Shown: positions 36,781 to 39,697 of the stretch, piece by piece
Numbering within the stretch: the first letter of the stretch is position 1
How the letters are laid out: the number at the start of each line of letters is the position of its first letter
NCBI GenBank assembly: GCA_021815825.1
Contig: JAKAZO010000022.1
Coordinates: 1-39,697, forward strand
Length of the DNA: 39,697 bases
From: Pseudomonadota bacterium
GTDB lineage: Bacteria > Pseudomonadota > Alphaproteobacteria > Acetobacterales > Acetobacteraceae
Reading direction: 5' to 3'
Made by a program: the position numbers and the translations under genes
Notes under the pieces: generated by a model
Seen by the model: only the letters and a program-made list of their open reading frames with translations
Databases searched by the model: none
Told to the model about the DNA's origin: nothing

Positions 36781-36821
36781 GCGAGTTGGCAAGTCCCTGT
36801 CCGCCGAGGCGAGTTGGCGAG
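36781..36821. repeat. Direct repeat upstream of the ACS transporter
   Basis: GCGAGTTGGCAAG (36781-36793) recurs as GCGAGTTGGCGAG (36809-36821) with one mismatch, 28 bp apart. It lies 53-93 bp upstream of the transporter start, in a 186-bp gap without a gene. It may be a tandem operator; the match to any regulator family is unknown to me. Confidence 0.4.
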
Positions 36822-36914
36822 CACGCATCGGCCGGCCGGGCGGGGCGGCAGATGCCTGGCGGCGAGATCTGGAGCACGGCCCGGCCTGATGGATTGGCCG
36901 GGTCGGAGGCTGCT

Positions 36915-37529
36915 CTACGGGCTCAGGCGCTGGCGGCCGATTTCGGCCTCGACCTCGGCGAGGCGGTCCTTGCCGAAGAACATCTCCTTGCCGACGAAAA
37001 ATGTCGGCGCGCCGAAGCAGCCGCGGGCGACCGAGGCGGCGGTGTTGTCGGCCAGCGCCTGCTTCACCGCCGGCGAGTGCGCCTGCTCGAGCAGCGCCGC
37101 GGCATCCAGCCCGGCTTCGTCGATGGTCGCCCGCAGCACCTCGAGGTCGTCGAGCTTGCGCCCTTGCTCCCACATCGCGGCGAAGGCGGCATCGACATAG
37201 GGCGCGAGGCAGCCGGCCCGCTCGGCCGCCATCGCCACGCGCATCGCCGCCAGGGTGTTGACCGGGAAATGCGGGTTCGGCTGGTAGCGGGTGAGCCCGT
37301 GCGCGGCAATGAAGCGGGCCATCTCGGTGCGCATGTAGGCGAGTTTGGCCGGCACGGCGGCGAACGCCTCGATGGGCGAGCGGTTGCCGGTGGCCTTGAA
37401 AATGCCGCCGAGCAGCACCGGCACATAGGTGAATTTCACCCCTGTCCGCTGCTCGATGGCCGGCAGCACCGCGTGGCAGAGATAGGCATTCGGGCTGCCG
37501 ACGTCGAAATGGAATTCGGCCGCGCTCAT
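36915..37529 (-). CDS. 2-hydroxychromene-2-carboxylate isomerase-like (kappa-GST/DsbA-fold) protein
   Basis: A thioredoxin-fold protein of the HCCA isomerase/kappa-class GST family, 204 residues. The N-terminal FHFDVGSPNAYL carries the SPxxY motif with the active-site Ser instead of a DsbA CxxC pair. LLGGIFKATGN and ARGCFGAPTFFVGKEMFFGK are family blocks. In naphthalene and related catabolism such enzymes isomerise an aromatic intermediate using glutathione; the true substrate here is unknown. The ATG at 37529 has GAGGAG upstream and is 10 bp after the SDR stop, in an apparent three-gene operon. Confidence 0.88.
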   Translation of the reverse strand: MSAAEFHFDVGSPNAYLCHAVLPAIEQRTGVKFTYVPVLLGGIFKATGNRSPIEAFAAVPAKLAYMRTEMARFIAAHGLTRYQPNPHFPVNTLAAMRVAMAAERAGCLAPYVDAAFAAMWEQGRKLDDLEVLRATIDEAGLDAAALLEQAHSPAVKQALADNTAASVARGCFGAPTFFVGKEMFFGKDRLAEVEAEIGRQRLSP

Positions 37530-37539
37530 CCTCGTCTCC

Positions 37540-38268
37540 TCACCATCGCTCGCCATAGGGGCGAAGGTCGATTTCATGCGTCCAGGCATCGCGGCTCTGG
37601 CGGTGCAGATGCCAGTATGTGGCGGCGATCGAGGCCGGGTCCATCAGCGTATCGGGCGTGGCCGCCACCTCCCCACGCTGGCGCCGCTGCTCGCGAACCC
37701 ATTCGGTGTCGACGCCGGCATCAACGACCAGATGTGCGACATGCAGGTTGCGGGGCCCGAATTCACGGGCCAGGCTCTGGGCGACCGCGCGCAGCCCGGC
37801 CTTGGCGCTGGCGAAGGCAGCGAATCCCGCCGCGCCGCGCATGCTCGCCGTCGCGCCGGTGAAAAAGATCGAGCCGCGCCCATGCGCCAGCATGCGCCGC
37901 GCCGCCTCGCGCCCGGTGAGAAAGCCGGCATAGCAAGCCATCTCCCAGACCTTGCGGAACACACGCTCGGTGGTCTCCAGCGCGGGGAAGCGGACATTGG
38001 CCCCGACATTGAAGACGCAGACCTCCAGCGGCGCGGCGGCATCGGCCTCGTCGAGGAAGGCCGAGATCGCCGTCTCGCTGCGGGCGTCCAGCGTCCGGCC
38101 CGCGCACCTCCCGCCGGCTTGGGCGATCTCGGCCACGAGCGGGGCGAGCTTCTCGCCCTGGCGACGGCCGGCGAACACCGGATGGCCCTCGGCGGCGAAC
38201 CGGCGCGCGATCGCCGCACCGATGAAGTCGCCCGCGCCGACGATGGCGACGGATCCCGCGCCGCTCAT
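37540..38268 (-). CDS. Atypical SDR family protein lacking the catalytic Tyr
   Basis: A 242-residue short-chain dehydrogenase-fold protein. The cofactor motif reads VGAGDFIGAAIARRF, so the second Gly of GxxxGxG is Phe. The active-site region reads GATASMRGAAGFAAF followed by ASAKAGL: the Lys is kept but the catalytic Tyr of YxxxK is Phe. The strand-four motif is FNVGANV rather than NNAG. These changes argue against classical dehydrogenase chemistry. The ATG at 38268 has AAGGAG upstream and overlaps the enoyl-CoA hydratase stop by 4 bp. I recall similar Phe-bearing SDRs in other Proteobacteria, so the change may be a subfamily trait rather than decay. Confidence 0.88.
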   Translation of the reverse strand: MSGAGSVAIVGAGDFIGAAIARRFAAEGHPVFAGRRQGEKLAPLVAEIAQAGGRCAGRTLDARSETAISAFLDEADAAAPLEVCVFNVGANVRFPALETTERVFRKVWEMACYAGFLTGREAARRMLAHGRGSIFFTGATASMRGAAGFAAFASAKAGLRAVAQSLAREFGPRNLHVAHLVVDAGVDTEWVREQRRQRGEVAATPDTLMDPASIAATYWHLHRQSRDAWTHEIDLRPYGERW

Positions 38269-39068
38269 CGCTCGCTCCTTCCCTGGGCGAAAAAAGCCGC
38301 GAACGCGTCTTGCGCCGCCTGGCTGCCGCGCAGCGCGTGGAACCGGACCGCCTCGGCCGCGATCGCCTCGCGCACGGCGGCCTCGGTTCCCCGGCGCAAC
38401 AGGGCCTTGGTCGCCCGCACCGATTCCGCCGGCAGCGCGGCCAGCGCGCGCGCGCTCGCCATCGCCGCCGCCAGCGCCGCGTCGGGGTCGGTCAGGCTGT
38501 TGGCGATGCCGGCGCGCAGCGCTTCCTCGGCGGAGAAGGCGCGGCCGAGCAGCAGCAGTTCGGCGGCGAATTTCGGCCCCGCGGCGAGTGGCAGCAGATA
38601 GCTGGAGGCACCCTCCGCGCACAGCCCGAGCGGCACGAAGGGCAGGCGGAACTGCGCGTCCCGCGCGGCATGGACGAGATCGCAATGCAGCAGCATCGTG
38701 GTGCCGATGCCGATCGCGAAGCCCTCGACGGCGGCCACCAATGGCTTCGGGAAGCTGCTGATCACGGCGAGGAAGTCGAGCCCGGCGCTGGCCGGGAGCG
38801 CGGCCGGATCCGCCGGTGTGGCCGCTGCTTCGGTGTCGCGGAAGTCGGCGAGATCATTGCCGCTGGTGAAACAGCCGCCTGCCCCGGTGAGGACCACCGC
38901 GCGGACCTCATCCGCCGCGGCGGCTTCGGCCAGTGCCGCGCCCAGTGCACGGTAGGTGGCGCGATCGAGCGCATTCCGCCGGCGAGGGCGATCGATGGTC
39001 AGGGTCCGAACCCCGGGCTCCGGCGTGGCCACCGCAACGCTCGCGGATTGAATGGTTGCGTCCATCAT
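38265..39068 (-). CDS. Enoyl-CoA hydratase/isomerase family protein
   Basis: Crotonase-fold acyl-CoA enzyme, 267 residues. N-terminal TLTIDRPRRRNALDRATYRA and the oxyanion-hole block GGCFTSGNDLADF are clear, followed by AAVEGFAIGIGTTMLLHCDL. The two hydratase Glu residues are absent (GIGTTMLL; FRLPFVPLG), whereas FVPLGLCAEGASSYLLP resembles the delta3-delta2-enoyl-CoA isomerase active site with its single Glu. An isomerase function is therefore more likely than hydration (inference). Starts ATG-ATG at 39068/39065 with GGAGGA upstream. It is the first gene of a coupled run with the SDR and HCCA-isomerase-like genes. Confidence 0.9.
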   Translation of the reverse strand: MMDATIQSASVAVATPEPGVRTLTIDRPRRRNALDRATYRALGAALAEAAAADEVRAVVLTGAGGCFTSGNDLADFRDTEAAATPADPAALPASAGLDFLAVISSFPKPLVAAVEGFAIGIGTTMLLHCDLVHAARDAQFRLPFVPLGLCAEGASSYLLPLAAGPKFAAELLLLGRAFSAEEALRAGIANSLTDPDAALAAAMASARALAALPAESVRATKALLRRGTEAAVREAIAAEAVRFHALRGSQAAQDAFAAFFAQGRSER

Positions 39069-39167
39069 CGCCGCTGTTCCTCCCCCGCCGCCCGGCGCCG
39101 CTCCGGCGAGCCACCGGGCCACGCTGAATCGCTACCGATCGGGCTGTTGCATGGCCGCCAGCCGCCG

Positions 39168-39614
39168 TCAACGACAGCGGCGTTCGGCGAAGAACGCGCG
39201 CAGCAGATCGCCCGCCTCGGTCTCGCGCACCCCGCCGACAATCTCCGGCGCGTGGTGGCAGGAGCGGGCAGCGAGAACCCGTGCGCCGTGCTCGACGCCC
39301 CCGCCTTTGGGGTCATAGGCCCCGAACACCAGGCGACGGATGCGGAACAGGCTCGCCGCCTGGGCGCACATCGGGCAGGGTTCAAGGGTCACGAACAGAT
39401 CGCACCCTTCCAGCCGCGGCCGGCCGAGCCGCGCGGCGGCGGCACGCATGGCGATCAGCTCGGCGTGGGCAGCAGCATCGTGGCCGGCCTCGACGGCGTT
39501 GCCGGCTTGCGCCAGCACCGCGCCGTCCGGGCCGATCACCACCGCTCCCACCGGCACCTCGCCGCGCGCCGCGGCGGCGCGGGCTTCCGTGAGGGCACGT
39601 TCCATCGGCGTCAT
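39168..39614 (-). CDS. tadA: tRNA adenosine(34) deaminase TadA / nucleoside deaminase
   Basis: Zinc deaminase of 148 residues, probably forming inosine at the tRNA-Arg wobble position. The zinc and catalytic residues are visible in HAELIAM (His and Glu) and TLEPCPMC (two Cys). The N-terminal MERALTEARAAAARGEVPVG and the C-terminal LLRAFFAERR fit TadA. A guanine-deaminase-like role cannot be wholly excluded. ATG at 39614 is used; 39605 is an alternative. No clear ribosome binding site. Confidence 0.88.
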   Translation of the reverse strand: MTPMERALTEARAAAARGEVPVGAVVIGPDGAVLAQAGNAVEAGHDAAAHAELIAMRAAAARLGRPRLEGCDLFVTLEPCPMCAQAASLFRIRRLVFGAYDPKGGGVEHGARVLAARSCHHAPEIVGGVRETEAGDLLRAFFAERRCR

Positions 39615-39671
39615 GGACGTCGATGTGCGCTCGCCCGCCGCACCAAGTCCAGGGTCAATGGGCCGAATCTG

Positions 39672-39690
39672 CCCGGCAGGCGCTGCCGGG
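39672..39690. other. Hairpin near the window end
   Basis: CCCGGCAG and CTGCCGGG form a perfect 8-bp stem with a 3-nt loop in the last 83 bp, upstream of tadA. It may be a terminator or leader structure of a neighbouring gene outside the window. Confidence 0.35.
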
Positions 39691-39697
39691 TGCGGCC

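Noticed and set aside
35325-37862. An 845-codon plus-strand open frame
   Set aside because: It is antisense to the ACS transporter, isomerase and SDR genes, which have clear motifs; no recognisable domain on the plus strand.

Overview
The window is one contiguous stretch of a high-GC alphaproteobacterial chromosome. The ChvG/ChvI pair beside pckA, a FlbD/FlbT/FlaF-type flagellar system, CtrA-like boxes and the codon use all fit Alphaproteobacteria. The gene set resembles the Acetobacteraceae (Rhodospirillales), but that family assignment is inference. Genes are tightly packed. I saw no tRNA, rRNA, CRISPR array, insertion sequence or integrase.

Layout. (1) 1-4330: the 5' part of chvG (cut by the window edge) and chvI on the minus strand, divergent from a HugZ-like gene whose end overlaps the start of pckA. 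(2) 4379-21597: a flagellar locus. A minus-strand operon fliF-fliG-fliH-fliN-flbD-flhA and a minus-strand fliK-flgD pair face plus-strand flgE-flgK-flgL and flbT. A minus-strand DUF1217 gene follows, then plus-strand flagellin and flaF. (3) 21639-25326: a short class I nrdA behind two tandem NrdR-like boxes, preceded by a Na/Pi-cotransporter-PhoU gene. (4) 25430-30647: an MHS-type MFS transporter, a class V aminotransferase (serine/alanine-glyoxylate type) and a large acyl-CoA-synthetase-like/GNAT fusion. (5) 30681-34470: a chemoreceptor with a C-terminal PilZ domain, an SDR, and an orphan TRAP substrate-binding protein, all on the minus strand. (6) 34532-39614: mobA on the plus strand, then a minus-strand catabolic-looking group: an enoyl-CoA hydratase/isomerase, an atypical SDR without the catalytic Tyr, a kappa-GST/HCCA-isomerase-like protein and an ACS-type MFS transporter. 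tadA is at the end.

How it works together. Regulatory sites fit a Caulobacter-like flagellar hierarchy. TTAA-N7-TTAA (CtrA-like) boxes with at most one mismatch lie before fliF, flbT, the flagellin gene and the PilZ chemoreceptor, and a half-site lies before flgK. Two oppositely oriented sigma-54 promoters (11 of 12 consensus positions each) sit in the fliK/flgE divergent region, where the product of flbD in the same locus would act. FlbT and FlaF would tune flagellin production. The non-flagellar parts are mostly ordinary metabolism. The points of most interest are the CtrA/sigma-54 architecture, the degenerate ligase-acetyltransferase fusion, the chemoreceptor beside an orphan TRAP binding protein, the Tyr-less SDR in an acyl-CoA/aromatic-type cluster, and hairpin arrays between convergent genes.
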